A stretch of DNA of 64,000 bases from JAPWJZ01 sp966211335 (GTDB lineage: Bacteria; Pseudomonadota; Alphaproteobacteria; Micavibrionales; UBA2020): positions 1,240,001 through 1,304,000 of the forward strand of contig CBIHNF010000001.1 of assembly GCA_966211335.1 (NCBI GenBank), read 5' to 3'. The notes beneath the pieces were generated by a model that saw nothing but the letters and a program-made list of their open reading frames with translations, did no database searches and was not told where the DNA came from. Within the stretch, counting starts at the first letter, position 1. Every line of letters starts with the position of its first letter. Both the position numbers and the translations under genes were made by a program. Shown piece by piece: positions 17,454-26,469 of this stretch.

Positions 17454-18383
17454 TTAAGGCAGCCTTGCCAGTTCGCGCATCACCGTGCGCTGCGCCGTAA
17501 AATGCGCGATTAGCGATCCTGCAAACACGGGGGCAATGACAATGCCGGCCCAGTACAGCGGCATGATGCGGATATGGGGGAAGATGGCGGTGTCAATCGT
17601 ATGCGTCATATAGCTGATGCCGGCGATGGTCAGCACCATGCAGATCACGCCCAAGGTTGCGCCCTTCAGCGAACCCTTCAGCGTGTGGTGGCGGAACTGC
17701 CGGGCGATATATTCATCCGACGCGCCAACAAGATGCAGCGTTTCCACTTCCTGCGCATGAATGGCCAGCTTCGCACGCACGATGCCGGAGATGGAGGCGG
17801 AGGTGAGAAGAATAATAACGCCCGTCAACAACAGCACAAACAGTCGCGCGGTCGCAATCAGCGTGCGTACATCATCCAGCGTGTCGGTATGGCTATCGAT
17901 GACTGCGGCGGGGGCAAGGGCCTTGATATCCGTTTCCAGCTTGGCGACATCGGCATTCGGCGCCAGCTTGATGTCGATAATGGCGGGGAGGGGTAGGTCT
18001 TTCGGCATGTCATCGCCAAGCCAGGGCCTGATGAGGGCGGAAATTTCTTCGCGTGACAAGGCGGTGCCTTCTTTCACCGCAGGGTGTTGCTTGGTCAGCG
18101 CCAGCACTTTCTTAACGCTTTCTTCAAACGTTTTTTGCGAGGCGGCGGCGGCTTTTTGATCCTGTTCGAACGGCGGGCGGATTTCGACAGTCAGGCTGCC
18201 GGAAAGGCCTGTTACCCAGTTTTGCGTGACGGTATTGAGCCCAAGATTGACCGCGAGCGACAGCGTCACGAAGAAGACGAGAAGACCGGTCACCCAGGAA
18301 ACAAGCTGTGCACCCGCGCCGTCATCAAGCCCGATGTCGTAGCGGTATTTCGGCGGCAGGACTTTTTTAGCTTCCGTTGTCAT
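17454..18383 (-). CDS. ftsX: Cell division protein FtsX
   Basis: The integral membrane partner of FtsE; together they control periplasmic cell-wall hydrolases at the division septum. The 309-residue product has a cytoplasmic N-terminus, one membrane segment at about residues 30-50, a large periplasmic loop, then three further membrane segments, the usual four-helix FtsX layout. The cytoplasmic LHAQEVETLHLVGASDEYIARQF-type stretch preceding the third helix is characteristic. The start is one base after the ftsE stop. Confidence 0.93.
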   Translation of the reverse strand: MTTEAKKVLPPKYRYDIGLDDGAGAQLVSWVTGLLVFFVTLSLAVNLGLNTVTQNWVTGLSGSLTVEIRPPFEQDQKAAAASQKTFEESVKKVLALTKQHPAVKEGTALSREEISALIRPWLGDDMPKDLPLPAIIDIKLAPNADVAKLETDIKALAPAAVIDSHTDTLDDVRTLIATARLFVLLLTGVIILLTSASISGIVRAKLAIHAQEVETLHLVGASDEYIARQFRHHTLKGSLKGATLGVICMVLTIAGISYMTHTIDTAIFPHIRIMPLYWAGIVIAPVFAGSLIAHFTAQRTVMRELARLP

Positions 18384-18384
18384 G

Positions 18385-19071
18385 TCAGGCCGCCTTCGCT
18401 TTCTTGGAGGGCAGCACCGCGAGGGTGCCGTTATCCAGCTTCAGTTGCGGATGGTCGAAATGGTTGACGATCTCGGCATCATGCGTTGCGATGAGGACTG
18501 TGGTGCCGTGGCGGTGCAGTTCCTCGAAAAGGTACAATATCCGAGTGCCGATTTCATGGTCGATGTTGCCGGTCGGTTCATCCGCCACCAACAGTTTCGG
18601 GCGGTTGATGACGGCTCTGGCAATCGCGATGCGCTGCTGTTCGCCGCCGGAAAGCGTCGGCGGGCGTTTTTCCATTTTGTCGCCAAGACCGACCCAGCCG
18701 AGCAGTTCCGTCACGTTCTTTCGGATGTCTTTGTCCGACGCGCCGGCGGTGCGGAGCGGCAGGGCGACGTTGTCGAAGGCGGAAAGGTGGGAGAGCAGGC
18801 GGAAATCCTGGAAGACGATGCCGATCTGCCGGCGCACTTCCGGCATCTCCTTGCGCGGCAGTGTCGCAAGATCCTTGCCGAACATGTTGATGAGCCCGCG
18901 CGTCGGCTTCTGGCCGAGGTAGAGGAGTTTGAGGAGCGAGGTCTTGCCCGCGCCGGATGCGCCCGTGAGGAAGTGGAACGAGCCCTTCTCCAGCTCGAAC
19001 GACAGGTCGTGCAATACTTCTGGTCCGGTGGAGTAGCGGAGGCCGACGTTCGAGAATGTTACCAATGCCAT
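18385..19071 (-). CDS. ftsE: Cell division ATP-binding protein FtsE
   Basis: The ABC ATPase of the FtsEX complex. Walker A is GASGAGKTSLL, the Q-loop follows in FQDFRLL, the signature is LSGGEQQRIAIARA, Walker B is LLVADEPTGN, and the switch is IATHD. The start is chosen as MALVTFSNVGLRY (19071) because the family begins there, giving 228 residues. An in-frame ATG at 19116 adds 15 polar residues, and the frame opens further to 19209; none has a clear ribosome site. It is divergent from the zinc-ribbon gene, and the AT-rich interval between them presumably holds both promoters. Confidence 0.95.
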   Translation of the reverse strand: MALVTFSNVGLRYSTGPEVLHDLSFELEKGSFHFLTGASGAGKTSLLKLLYLGQKPTRGLINMFGKDLATLPRKEMPEVRRQIGIVFQDFRLLSHLSAFDNVALPLRTAGASDKDIRKNVTELLGWVGLGDKMEKRPPTLSGGEQQRIAIARAVINRPKLLVADEPTGNIDHEIGTRILYLFEELHRHGTTVLIATHDAEIVNHFDHPQLKLDNGTLAVLPSKKAKAA

Positions 19072-19241
19072 TTGCGCTGACCGGTTTGGAGGGGCGGAAG
19101 TCACGTTCTTAGACATAACGTGACGGTTTCGCGGCATCCATATCTGTTCATTTATTAATGATTTATATGCTATTCTGAAATCAATGTATATGCCACTTTT
19201 ATTTGGCATTATGTTGTTGAAAAACAGGAATTAAAGCCGCT

Positions 19242-20078
19242 ATGCAGCTGACCTGCGCCGACTGCCAGACGACCTACCGGCTGAACCCGCGCCTGCTGGG
19301 CGACAAGGGACGTATCGTGCGCTGCGCGCAGTGCAATAATACCTGGCGGCAAAAGCCCCTCAGCCCCGAAGAAATCGAGAACGACCCGGATGCCGCGCCG
19401 CTGCCGGACCCCGCAGACAATGTCTTCATGGTCGAGGATGTGCAGTCGCCGGAGAAGCCGATCAGCGACGAATGGAACGTCGAAGAGCCGGAAGTTGCGG
19501 AGGTTGAGGAGCCGATCAGTTTCAAGCCGCTTGTGAAGGGCCAGTTCTTCACCGAAGATGGCGTCGAAATTCCGCAAGGGCTGAAACCCGGCGCGCGGCC
19601 GGATTTCGCCATCCCCGTTATGACGCACCGCCCCTTCGGCATGGAAGCTGGGCAGTTCGGCATGGCGACATTCCTGCTGCTGACCTTCGCGACGCTGGTG
19701 ATTGTTTTTGCCGCTAAGCACCCAATTCTACGCGCAGCTCCTGTCATGGCGTCCTTCTATCGGGCCATCGGCTTTACTGTGACCGCGCCGGGGGAGGGCT
19801 TTACCCTTGCCGATATGACCGCTGAAAACCGCATCGACGGCCTCAAGCACAGCATTGTGCTGAACGCCAAGCTTGCCAACATTACAGCCGATGAAATGGC
19901 CTATCCCGCCATGGGCATCGAGGTGCGGGGCGCATATGGCGCGGTGCTGCGCAGCTGGGATTTCGCGCCGAATGCCGATAAAAAAATCGCCGGCGGTGAA
20001 ACCATTCCCGTGATGCTTCAGTTTGACGATGCGCCGGACGACGGCAAGACCGTCGCCCTCAGCGTCATCGATAAGTAA
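19242..20078 (+). CDS. MJ0042-type zinc-ribbon protein with membrane segment and DUF3426-like C-terminus
   Basis: A 278-residue protein. Two CxxC pairs (residues 5/8 and 28/31, in the context TYRL and RCAQCNNTW) form the MJ0042 zinc ribbon. An acidic, Pro-rich linker follows, then one membrane segment near residues 146-165 and a C-terminal domain of about 100 residues (NRIDGLKHSIVLNAKLAN and after) resembling DUF3426, predicted to be periplasmic. The family is common beside ftsE in alphaproteobacteria, as here, and may carry a cytoplasmic zinc-dependent signal across the membrane; its function is not established. The response regulator follows 16 bases later. Confidence 0.88.
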   Translation: MQLTCADCQTTYRLNPRLLGDKGRIVRCAQCNNTWRQKPLSPEEIENDPDAAPLPDPADNVFMVEDVQSPEKPISDEWNVEEPEVAEVEEPISFKPLVKGQFFTEDGVEIPQGLKPGARPDFAIPVMTHRPFGMEAGQFGMATFLLLTFATLVIVFAAKHPILRAAPVMASFYRAIGFTVTAPGEGFTLADMTAENRIDGLKHSIVLNAKLANITADEMAYPAMGIEVRGAYGAVLRSWDFAPNADKKIAGGETIPVMLQFDDAPDDGKTVALSVIDK

Positions 20079-20094
20079 TTTAAAGGAAACGCAT

Positions 20095-20484
20095 ATGACA
20101 GCCTCCGGAAAAGACGACGCGGACGAACCGAAATGGGTCTTGGTGGCGGATGACGAACCTTCCGTCCGCCAGTTCGTCGAACGCGCGCTGAATTACGCAG
20201 GCTATGCCGTGACCGTGGTGCCGGACGGCAACGCGGCGCTGGAGGCCATCGCCAAGCGCAAATATGACCTGCTGCTGACCGACATCGTGATGCCGGACCT
20301 CGATGGCATCGCCCTCGCGCTGAAAGTCGCGAAGGATTACCCCGATACCAAAATTCTGATGATGTCCGGCTATGCCAACCAGCGGCAGCGCGCCCATAAC
20401 CTTGATTTCCTCGCGCATGAGGTCATCAGCAAGCCTTTCTCGCTGGAAGAAATTACCAAGCGCATCGGCGCGGCGCTAGCCTAA
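20095..20484 (+). CDS. cpdR: Single-domain response regulator, CpdR-like
   Basis: A 129-residue stand-alone receiver. The acidic pocket is VADDEPSV, the phospho-acceptor Asp lies in LLTDIVMPDLDG, and the switch Thr/Ser and Lys are in MMSGYA and ISKPFSLEE. Length, the IVMPDLDGIALA helix and the absence of an output domain match CpdR, which in Caulobacter primes ClpXP for degradation of cell-cycle proteins. Symbol use is by resemblance. The start at 20095 has AAAGGA upstream. It is probably co-transcribed with the zinc-ribbon gene and ends seven bases before the convergent TIGR02302 gene, with no visible terminator. Confidence 0.82.
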   Translation: MTASGKDDADEPKWVLVADDEPSVRQFVERALNYAGYAVTVVPDGNAALEAIAKRKYDLLLTDIVMPDLDGIALALKVAKDYPDTKILMMSGYANQRQRAHNLDFLAHEVISKPFSLEEITKRIGAALA

Positions 20485-20491
20485 TCTAAAA

Positions 20492-23400
20492 TCAATTGAA
20501 CTGGTCGAGGAGGCGGTCGATGTATTCGCGCTCTTCTTTCGGGCGTGAGAAATCGTTGGAGCGGCTGCGAAGTTCCTCGATAATTTCCTGCACGCGCCGG
20601 CGTTCTTTTTCGTCAGGGATTTTGACGTAGTCGCTGCCGGGCTTGCCGCGACCGTTGGGTTTTCCCTGTCCGCGGCCGAGAGGGTCATAGCCTTCACCAA
20701 AGCCCTTATCTGCGCCCTCCGGCATAAAGCCGAAGTTCAGCATCGTCGCCGACAGGCTGTCTGCCATGGCCTTGACCGATTTATCCATGCCCTGCTGCAG
20801 CTGGTCGAGCGCTTCGCGCTGCATCGGCACCGCATTTTTCAGGTCGTTGCCGTTCAGGTTGTTGACGGCGCCTTTCATGGCTTGGTCTGATTTGGCAAAG
20901 TTATCGGGAAGCTGGGGCATGCCTTCGCCCATCTTGCGCATGATATCGCCGAGCTTGTCGCGAATGCCGCCCTGTTCCGCCGCGCTGTCTTTCGGCGAGC
21001 GGATCGGCGGCATGGCGGGTTCGGGCTTGCCGTCACCGCCCTGCGCCTGCTGCTTTTGCGGGTTCTGGCCGTAGTCGTTGTTTTTGTGCAGGGACTGTTG
21101 CTGCGCCTGCGCGTCATTGGGTGTCGGGTCCGGCATGCCGCCATTGCCGCCCGGAATCTTCATCGCGTTTTGCGGCGGCTGGTTGCCGCTCTCACCCGGA
21201 ATGGGCACGGGCATGTTCTGCTGGCCTTTGCCGCTACCCTGACCCGGTTGCAATTGCGGCCGGCCTTGGCTCATGCCGCTGCCTTGTCCTTGCTGGCTGT
21301 CACCCTGCTGGCCGCCCGGCGTCTGGCCAGGCTGCTGCCCTTGGCTTTGGCCGGATTGCTGACCGTTCGGCACCTGCTGCTGTCCGCTGTTGCCCTGCTG
21401 CCCGCCGGCTTGCTGGCCTTGTTGCTTTTGTCCCTGCTGGTCACCCTGTTTGCCGTCATCGCTGCCGGGCTGGGGTTGCTGGTCCTGCTGTTGACCTTGT
21501 TGCTGGCCTTTATCGCCCTGATCGCCCTTGTCGCCGCCCTGCTGCTGCTGTTCCTGCTTCTGGCCGCCTTGGTCGCCGCTGTCTTTTTTATCGTCCTTCT
21601 GCTCGCCGGACTGCTTGTCGTCTTTTTTCTGGTCGTTTTTTTTGTCGTCCTGCTTCTTCTCATCCTGCTTTTTATCGTCAGACTTCTTCTCGTCTTGTTT
21701 TTTCTCGTCGGGCTTTTTTTCCTCGGGCTTCTTGTCTTCCGGTTTTTGCGCGTTTTCGTCCGGCAGCTGCTGGTCTTTCGGCTGCAGCTTGTTGGTCTTG
21801 TCGTTCAGCTGCTGCTGGCGCTGGATAAGTTTTTGCAGGTCTTCTAGCGCCTGCATGGATTCCTTCTGCCCCTTCTGCATCTGGTCCATCTTGCGCATGT
21901 CCATGTTGTCGATGGAATTTTTCATGTACTCGGCCATGCGTTCCATCTGCTCGCGCTCGGAGCCCTGGTCCATGGCCTGCAGCTGGTCCATCAGCTTCTG
22001 CATATCGACCTGCTGCATGATCTTATTGGCAAGCTCCGGCGACATCTGGGGCTGGTTCTTGCCCTCCATCATGCGCTGCTGCATTTCATTGGCGAGGTTT
22101 TTGACGTATTCTCGCATCTTCTGGTTGACGTTATCGCGCAGCTGCTGGAGCTGTTCCTTGCTCGTCGTCTTGTCCTTCAGGCCGTCGGAAAGTTTCTGCA
22201 GGGCATCCGACAGTTCACGGCCAGCGAGAGACACGCCGCCGTCTTCGACGCGTACGGCCAAATCCCAGAGGAAGGGGATAAGCGAGGCGACGGCTTCAGT
22301 CTTCCCGTCGTAAACAAGACGCTTCACGGCAACATCGAGGCCGAGGAAGGTGATGCGATCCCATTTATAATTGTCCGGGTGGCTGGCAATATCCGCAAGC
22401 TCTGTAATCACCAGTTTCTGCGTTACTTTGTCGCTATACCAGATCAGCTTTTTGCGCGCGGCAATGATGCGCTGCGCGACCGGGTTGGTAAAGGCGCGCT
22501 CCGGTAGCACAATCTGTTTCACTTCCGAAACCGATTCATGGCCTGCGTCATCGCTGGCGGTCAGCGTCAGCAGTACAGGCGACCCTGCCCAGGGATGGGA
22601 AGTGAGGTCGGTCGTGTAGTCCATTTCCTTGTCGGGGCTATCCGGCACTGGCACGTCAAAATCGACAGTTTTGGTGCCAAAAACTTTCAGCAGCTCCGGC
22701 GTGGGCGCGATCGTGCCGCTGACGGACTTGATACGGTAATCGTCCTTCGCCATGTAGGTGATTTTAAGCTTGCTGCGTTTTGTGGTTTCCGTCTTTAAAA
22801 CGACAATGCCGGGGGCGAGGTCGTTGGTGACCGTGACGGGCCAGTTGCCCAACTGGCGGAAGTACCATTGCGTAATCTTTAGTTCGCCGGATTTGGTAAT
22901 CGGCATTTCAAGGGTGAAGTTCTTCGGCTGGCTTTGGGTGAAGGCATGCTCCACGCCGTCATAGACCAGTTTCGGCGGGCGGCTGTAGCCGGCAAGGCGC
23001 ACTTTCAGAATGCTATTTTCCGGCACGGTGATCGCGCCTTTTTCAGGGGTGGCGCCCAGCTGGGTCGTTGCGAGGAAAACAGGGTTCTGGTGCGTGTAGT
23101 CCGGCGGCGTGATCCAGGCGTCCAGCGCGACGGGGCCAAGCGTAAACCATGACTTCACATCCGGCGTCAGCGCTTGATGAATGCGGAAGGGCGCCTCATG
23201 GCGCGCGACGCCAAGGCCGATGAAGAGCAGGGCGAGCGTCGCAAAGCGGATGTAATAGGGGTCGCGCGCGCCGACATTCGGGCGCGGGCGGGAAATTTTC
23301 AAGCGGATGCCAAGTTTACGCAGACGTTCCTGATAGCGGTTCCACAACTGCATGGTTTCAACGCTTTGGCCTTTAACGGGTGTATCTTTCATCGCCTCCA

Positions 23401-23695
23401 GCGGGCGGTGGCGAAGGTCGCTTTCTTTTTCAATCGCGCGGCGCACATCGCCCGTGCGCGGCAGGGTGAAGCGCGTGCCGAAGCGGCCTGCGGCTACAAA
23501 GGCCGCGACGAAAAGCAGCAGCAGCGCGGCATGGCCAGCGTTGCTGAACATGTCGAAGAATTTCAGGCACGCCAATCCTAGAAAGGTGAAGAGGACGGAA
23601 AGTGCCGGCCAAAAGCTGCGCCACAGGCGCTCCGCCAGCAGGGAGATAAAGCTCCAGAAAAAGACCCAGTTAAATGTCAGGCCTTCCAGACTCAT
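20492..23695 (-). CDS. TIGR02302/DUF4175 large membrane protein with Q/K/D/G-rich low-complexity region
   Basis: A 1067-residue protein of a family typical of alphaproteobacteria and usually next to lysA. Two or three membrane segments occupy the first 170 residues. A beta-rich periplasmic region follows (about 180-430), then helical Met/Gln-rich segments (about 500-620). Residues 630-880 are low complexity: first Lys/Asp/Glu repeats (PEDKKPEEKKPDEKK type), then Gln/Gly/Pro runs. The C-terminus again has helical conserved sequence (ALDQLQQGMDKSVKAMADSL) and ends YIDRLLDQFN. Function is unknown; an envelope role is inferred. The low-complexity part seems longer than I expect for the family. 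The start abuts the lysA stop with no spacer. Confidence 0.88.
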   Translation of the reverse strand: MSLEGLTFNWVFFWSFISLLAERLWRSFWPALSVLFTFLGLACLKFFDMFSNAGHAALLLLFVAAFVAAGRFGTRFTLPRTGDVRRAIEKESDLRHRPLEAMKDTPVKGQSVETMQLWNRYQERLRKLGIRLKISRPRPNVGARDPYYIRFATLALLFIGLGVARHEAPFRIHQALTPDVKSWFTLGPVALDAWITPPDYTHQNPVFLATTQLGATPEKGAITVPENSILKVRLAGYSRPPKLVYDGVEHAFTQSQPKNFTLEMPITKSGELKITQWYFRQLGNWPVTVTNDLAPGIVVLKTETTKRSKLKITYMAKDDYRIKSVSGTIAPTPELLKVFGTKTVDFDVPVPDSPDKEMDYTTDLTSHPWAGSPVLLTLTASDDAGHESVSEVKQIVLPERAFTNPVAQRIIAARKKLIWYSDKVTQKLVITELADIASHPDNYKWDRITFLGLDVAVKRLVYDGKTEAVASLIPFLWDLAVRVEDGGVSLAGRELSDALQKLSDGLKDKTTSKEQLQQLRDNVNQKMREYVKNLANEMQQRMMEGKNQPQMSPELANKIMQQVDMQKLMDQLQAMDQGSEREQMERMAEYMKNSIDNMDMRKMDQMQKGQKESMQALEDLQKLIQRQQQLNDKTNKLQPKDQQLPDENAQKPEDKKPEEKKPDEKKQDEKKSDDKKQDEKKQDDKKNDQKKDDKQSGEQKDDKKDSGDQGGQKQEQQQQGGDKGDQGDKGQQQGQQQDQQPQPGSDDGKQGDQQGQKQQGQQAGGQQGNSGQQQVPNGQQSGQSQGQQPGQTPGGQQGDSQQGQGSGMSQGRPQLQPGQGSGKGQQNMPVPIPGESGNQPPQNAMKIPGGNGGMPDPTPNDAQAQQQSLHKNNDYGQNPQKQQAQGGDGKPEPAMPPIRSPKDSAAEQGGIRDKLGDIMRKMGEGMPQLPDNFAKSDQAMKGAVNNLNGNDLKNAVPMQREALDQLQQGMDKSVKAMADSLSATMLNFGFMPEGADKGFGEGYDPLGRGQGKPNGRGKPGSDYVKIPDEKERRRVQEIIEELRSRSNDFSRPKEEREYIDRLLDQFN

Positions 23696-24958
23696 TTAAA
23701 GCCACCCGGGGATAATATCCTGCTTCACAAGGTCGTCTACCGTCTGCTTCTTACGGGCGAGGGCGAATTTATTGCCCTTCACCATGACTTCCGATGCCAG
23801 CGGCCGCGTATTGTAGTTGGACGACATGACCGCGCCGTAAGCCCCCGCCGTCATGATGGCGACAAGGTCGCCGGCTTTCAGCTCGGGTAGCGTTTCATTG
23901 GTCAGGAATGTATCGCCGGTTTCGCAGACGGGGCCGACGACGTCATAGAGCCGTTTTTTACCGCCGGGCTTATAGGGCAGCACGGCGTGATAGGCGTCGT
24001 ACAGCGACGGGCGCATCAGGTCGTTCATCGCGGCGTCGAGGATGAGGAACTGCTTGTCGTCGCCTTTTTTCACGTTGACAACGCGGGAGAGGAGGATGCC
24101 GGCATCGCCAACAATGGAGCGGCCGGGCTCCAGCACGATATGCACGCCAAGCGGGGAAATCACATCGCGGATCATCAGCGCGTAGAGATACAAATCAGGC
24201 GGTGTTTCGTCCTTATAGGTAATGCCAAGGCCGCCGCCAAGATCGACGCGGGTAATGTCATGCCCCTGCTTGCGTAATTTCAGCACAAGCTCGGCCACGC
24301 GAATATAGGCTTTGCGGAACGGCGCAAGGCTCGTCAGTTGCGAGCCAATGTGGACGGCGACCCCGGAAGCCTTGATGCCTTTCATCTTTTTCGCGCGGGC
24401 ATAAAGGGCGGGCGCTTTATCGATGTCGATGCCGAATTTATTCTCTTTTTTGCCGGTGGTGATCTTGGCATGGGTCTTCGCATCGACGTTGGGGTTGATG
24501 CGGATAGAAACCGTGACTGTCTTTTTCAAGCGCTGCGCAATGCGGGAGATGAGTTCCAGCTCCGGCTCGGACTCGACGTTGATCTGGAAAATATTGCGTT
24601 TGATCGCTTCGGTGAGTTCGGCTTCCGACTTGCCGACGCCGGAGTAAACGATTTTGCCGGGCGACACGCCGGCAGCCAGCGCGCGGGCAAGTTCGCCGCC
24701 GGAAACAATATCCGCGCCGGCGCCCAGGTTTTTGAGCAGGCTCAAAACGGCAAGATTGCTGTTCGCCTTGCAGGCGTAGCAGAGGGAGAAGTTTTTCTCC
24801 GACATCACGCTTTTCAGCGCGTCATGGTAAGCGCTGAAATTTTCGGTCAGCCTTTTCGCGCTGTAGCAATAGGCAGGGGTGCCGACTTTGTCAGCGATGG
24901 CTGCAAGGTCCACGTCTTCCATGAAGAGGCGGCCGGTTTTGTAATGAAGTGGGATCAT
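23696..24958 (-). CDS. lysA: Diaminopimelate decarboxylase
   Basis: It catalyses the last step of lysine synthesis, meso-diaminopimelate to L-lysine plus CO2. It is a 420-residue fold-type III PLP enzyme: the PLP-lysine lies in YACKANSN near residue 60, with GGGLG (LGGGLGITY) and EPGRSIVG as phosphate-binding motifs, and GPVCETGDTF carrying the active-site Cys and Asp. Its ATG overlaps the stop of lptM by four bases (ATGA), and the TIGR02302 start abuts its stop, so the three genes form one operon. argH, normally upstream in this cluster, is absent. Confidence 0.96.
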   Translation of the reverse strand: MIPLHYKTGRLFMEDVDLAAIADKVGTPAYCYSAKRLTENFSAYHDALKSVMSEKNFSLCYACKANSNLAVLSLLKNLGAGADIVSGGELARALAAGVSPGKIVYSGVGKSEAELTEAIKRNIFQINVESEPELELISRIAQRLKKTVTVSIRINPNVDAKTHAKITTGKKENKFGIDIDKAPALYARAKKMKGIKASGVAVHIGSQLTSLAPFRKAYIRVAELVLKLRKQGHDITRVDLGGGLGITYKDETPPDLYLYALMIRDVISPLGVHIVLEPGRSIVGDAGILLSRVVNVKKGDDKQFLILDAAMNDLMRPSLYDAYHAVLPYKPGGKKRLYDVVGPVCETGDTFLTNETLPELKAGDLVAIMTAGAYGAVMSSNYNTRPLASEVMVKGNKFALARKKQTVDDLVKQDIIPGWL

Positions 24959-25134
24959 CTGCGGATATACCGTTGGGGGTCAGGGTCGTTGGCGGGATCG
25001 GGGTAGGTATGCGGGAAATAGTCCTTATCGACCGAATCCGGCGGGTCGACCGCAGAAGGCTTCACGCCGCAACCCGACAGGCTTGCGGCCGACAAAAAGA
25101 CGGCTAAATAAAACGACAGGAAAACTATTCTCAT
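24955..25134 (-). CDS. lptM: LptM/YifL-type small lipoprotein
   Basis: A 59-residue lipoprotein. A basic N-terminus (MRIVF), a hydrophobic core and a lipobox LSGC (Cys22) give lipid modification and outer-membrane anchoring. The mature part is short and Pro/Asp-rich (DPPDS, then YFPHTYPDP). LptM helps mature the LptD disulphides in the LPS translocon of E. coli, and homologous small lipoproteins lie between argH and lysA in alphaproteobacteria. Its stop overlaps the lysA start by four bases. It is divergent from tlpA with only 57 bases between, so the two promoters overlap. Confidence 0.85.
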   Translation of the reverse strand: MRIVFLSFYLAVFLSAASLSGCGVKPSAVDPPDSVDKDYFPHTYPDPANDPDPQRYIRR

Positions 25135-25191
25135 TTCACACCCATTCTTAACTATTATATAGTCCGGTTTCTAATTTGGAGTTAATGAATC

Positions 25192-25731
25192 ATGCGCACA
25201 AAAGCCCAAATTTACCTCTGGACGGTGGCGCTTGCCGCTTTGCTGGCCTATGGCGCGGTCGGGCTATTTGTTAAGGAAAATCAAACCGGAGAATCTGCCA
25301 CCGCCGAAAAGCTGGCACCCGTGGTTTTCTACGATGAAAAAAACCGTGAAACGACGCTGGATGATTTCAAGGGCAGGGTGGTGCTGGTTAACCTCTGGGC
25401 CACCTGGTGCCCGCCCTGCGTGGCTGAACTTCCGTCCCTCGATCGTCTGCAGGAAAAGATGAAAGGACAGAAATTTATCGTTGTCCCCATATCAGTCGAA
25501 ACCGACCGCAAAAAGGTCGCGAGTTTTATGAAGCTGCACGGCGCCCTTAACCTTGGTGCCTATGTTGACCGCGTGCATGATATCCAGAGCAACTGGATTT
25601 ACCAAGGCATCCCGACCAGCTACCTGCTGGATGCGAAAGGCAACCTGATCGAGACCATCCCCATGCCAGCGGAATGGGACAAGGGCAGAATGCTGGATAA
25701 AATTCAAAGCGCAGTTGCGGCACAAAAATAA
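25192..25731 (+). CDS. tlpA: TlpA-family thiol:disulphide oxidoreductase
   Basis: A 179-residue membrane-anchored periplasmic thioredoxin. Residues 7-26 form the anchor or signal segment, and the active site WCPPC lies near residue 75 in LVNLWATWCPPCVAELP. The cis-Pro motif is GIPTSYLLD. TlpA proteins reduce periplasmic targets such as cytochrome oxidase copper sites. It is divergent from lptM-lysA, its standard position except that argH would normally lie between. GGAG lies upstream of the start. A strong bidirectional terminator follows immediately. Confidence 0.92.
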   Translation: MRTKAQIYLWTVALAALLAYGAVGLFVKENQTGESATAEKLAPVVFYDEKNRETTLDDFKGRVVLVNLWATWCPPCVAELPSLDRLQEKMKGQKFIVVPISVETDRKKVASFMKLHGALNLGAYVDRVHDIQSNWIYQGIPTSYLLDAKGNLIETIPMPAEWDKGRMLDKIQSAVAAQK

Positions 25732-25783
25732 AAAGAGCATAGGTGCGTCCCCAGGGGGGAGAACATACCTATGCTCTTTCTTT
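25732..25783. terminator. Bidirectional terminator between tlpA and the hemerythrin gene
   Basis: A 13-base-pair stem (AAAGAGCATAGGT, 25732-25744, with its complement at 25767-25779) encloses an inner TCCCC/GGGGA stem. T-rich sequence follows on the plus strand, and A-rich sequence precedes it, so it can stop both tlpA and the convergent hemerythrin gene. Confidence 0.9.
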
Positions 25784-25817
25784 ATCTCCGCCGCGGGGTT
25801 GCGGCGGATAAAACACC

Positions 25818-26411
25818 TTACGGCAGCAAACCTTCTTTCGTCAGCACGCCTTTGGCATGCGGGCTGGTGAGGTTGATGTCGCGGATATAGTCAACATCCA
25901 TGCCGCGTTCTTCCAGCAACTCGGCTTTACGCGCTTCCAGCTTGCGGCCAAGACGGTCGAGGTCAAGGTTGGTGGCGCGGACTTTCGGGAACATTTCTTC
26001 CTGTTCCTCACGGATATGGTGGTTGGTGGCTTCGCCGAGGACGATGAATTTCGCATCGAAAAGCTCATCGCCGGCTTCCATGCCAGCCAGCTGTTCGATC
26101 AGGTCGTTGCAGCCATCATGCTCTACTTTCGCTTCATCCATGATTTCGTGATCGTTGATAAGTTTCGCGACGGCAGGATAAAAAATCTCTTCCTCAATCT
26201 GCGCGTGAATAGAAAGTTCGGCGCAGGCTTCGCGCACGATTTCGTTTTTGCGCTCAAGATTATTATCGTCATCTTCAACCAGCTGCTGGAATTCCTTGAA
26301 CAGCTTTTGCACCTTCTTGTGATCCTGCGTCAGGAGTTCAATGGCATCGACCTTGCCGGTGAGGCGCTCTTTCAGCGTGGGGGTATGGAGAGGGGGGCGT
26401 TGCTTTTTCAT
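25818..26411 (-). CDS. Hemerythrin HHE-domain protein
   Basis: A 197-residue four-helix-bundle protein with the di-iron ligand pattern of HHE hemerythrins: TQDHKKV, SIHAQIEEEIFYP, VEHDGC, and NHHIREEQEEMFP, each giving His or Glu ligands. Such proteins bind oxygen or NO or act in iron and redox stress. The last 50 residues form a charged helix and tail (RLGRKLEARKAELLEERG). The start at 26411 has AGAGG upstream; the frame extends 17 codons further without a site. It is convergent with tlpA. Its partner system is not evident. Confidence 0.88.
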   Translation of the reverse strand: MKKQRPPLHTPTLKERLTGKVDAIELLTQDHKKVQKLFKEFQQLVEDDDNNLERKNEIVREACAELSIHAQIEEEIFYPAVAKLINDHEIMDEAKVEHDGCNDLIEQLAGMEAGDELFDAKFIVLGEATNHHIREEQEEMFPKVRATNLDLDRLGRKLEARKAELLEERGMDVDYIRDINLTSPHAKGVLTKEGLLP

Positions 26412-26469
26412 GGGGCAGCCTCTGGAAGTTGTTGGCGCGGATTGGTGTTCTGCAATCCCCAACGCGCCC

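Noticed and set aside
21056..21847. 263-codon plus-strand frame encoding a Leu/Val-rich hydrophobic protein
   Set aside because: It is the complement of the Lys/Asp/Gln low-complexity part of the TIGR02302 gene; the hydrophobicity is a by-product of those codons.
20900..21850. Possible CRISPR or tandem DNA repeat
   Set aside because: The repetition follows codons for Lys/Asp/Glu and Gln/Gly; units are irregular and there are no constant repeats with unique spacers.
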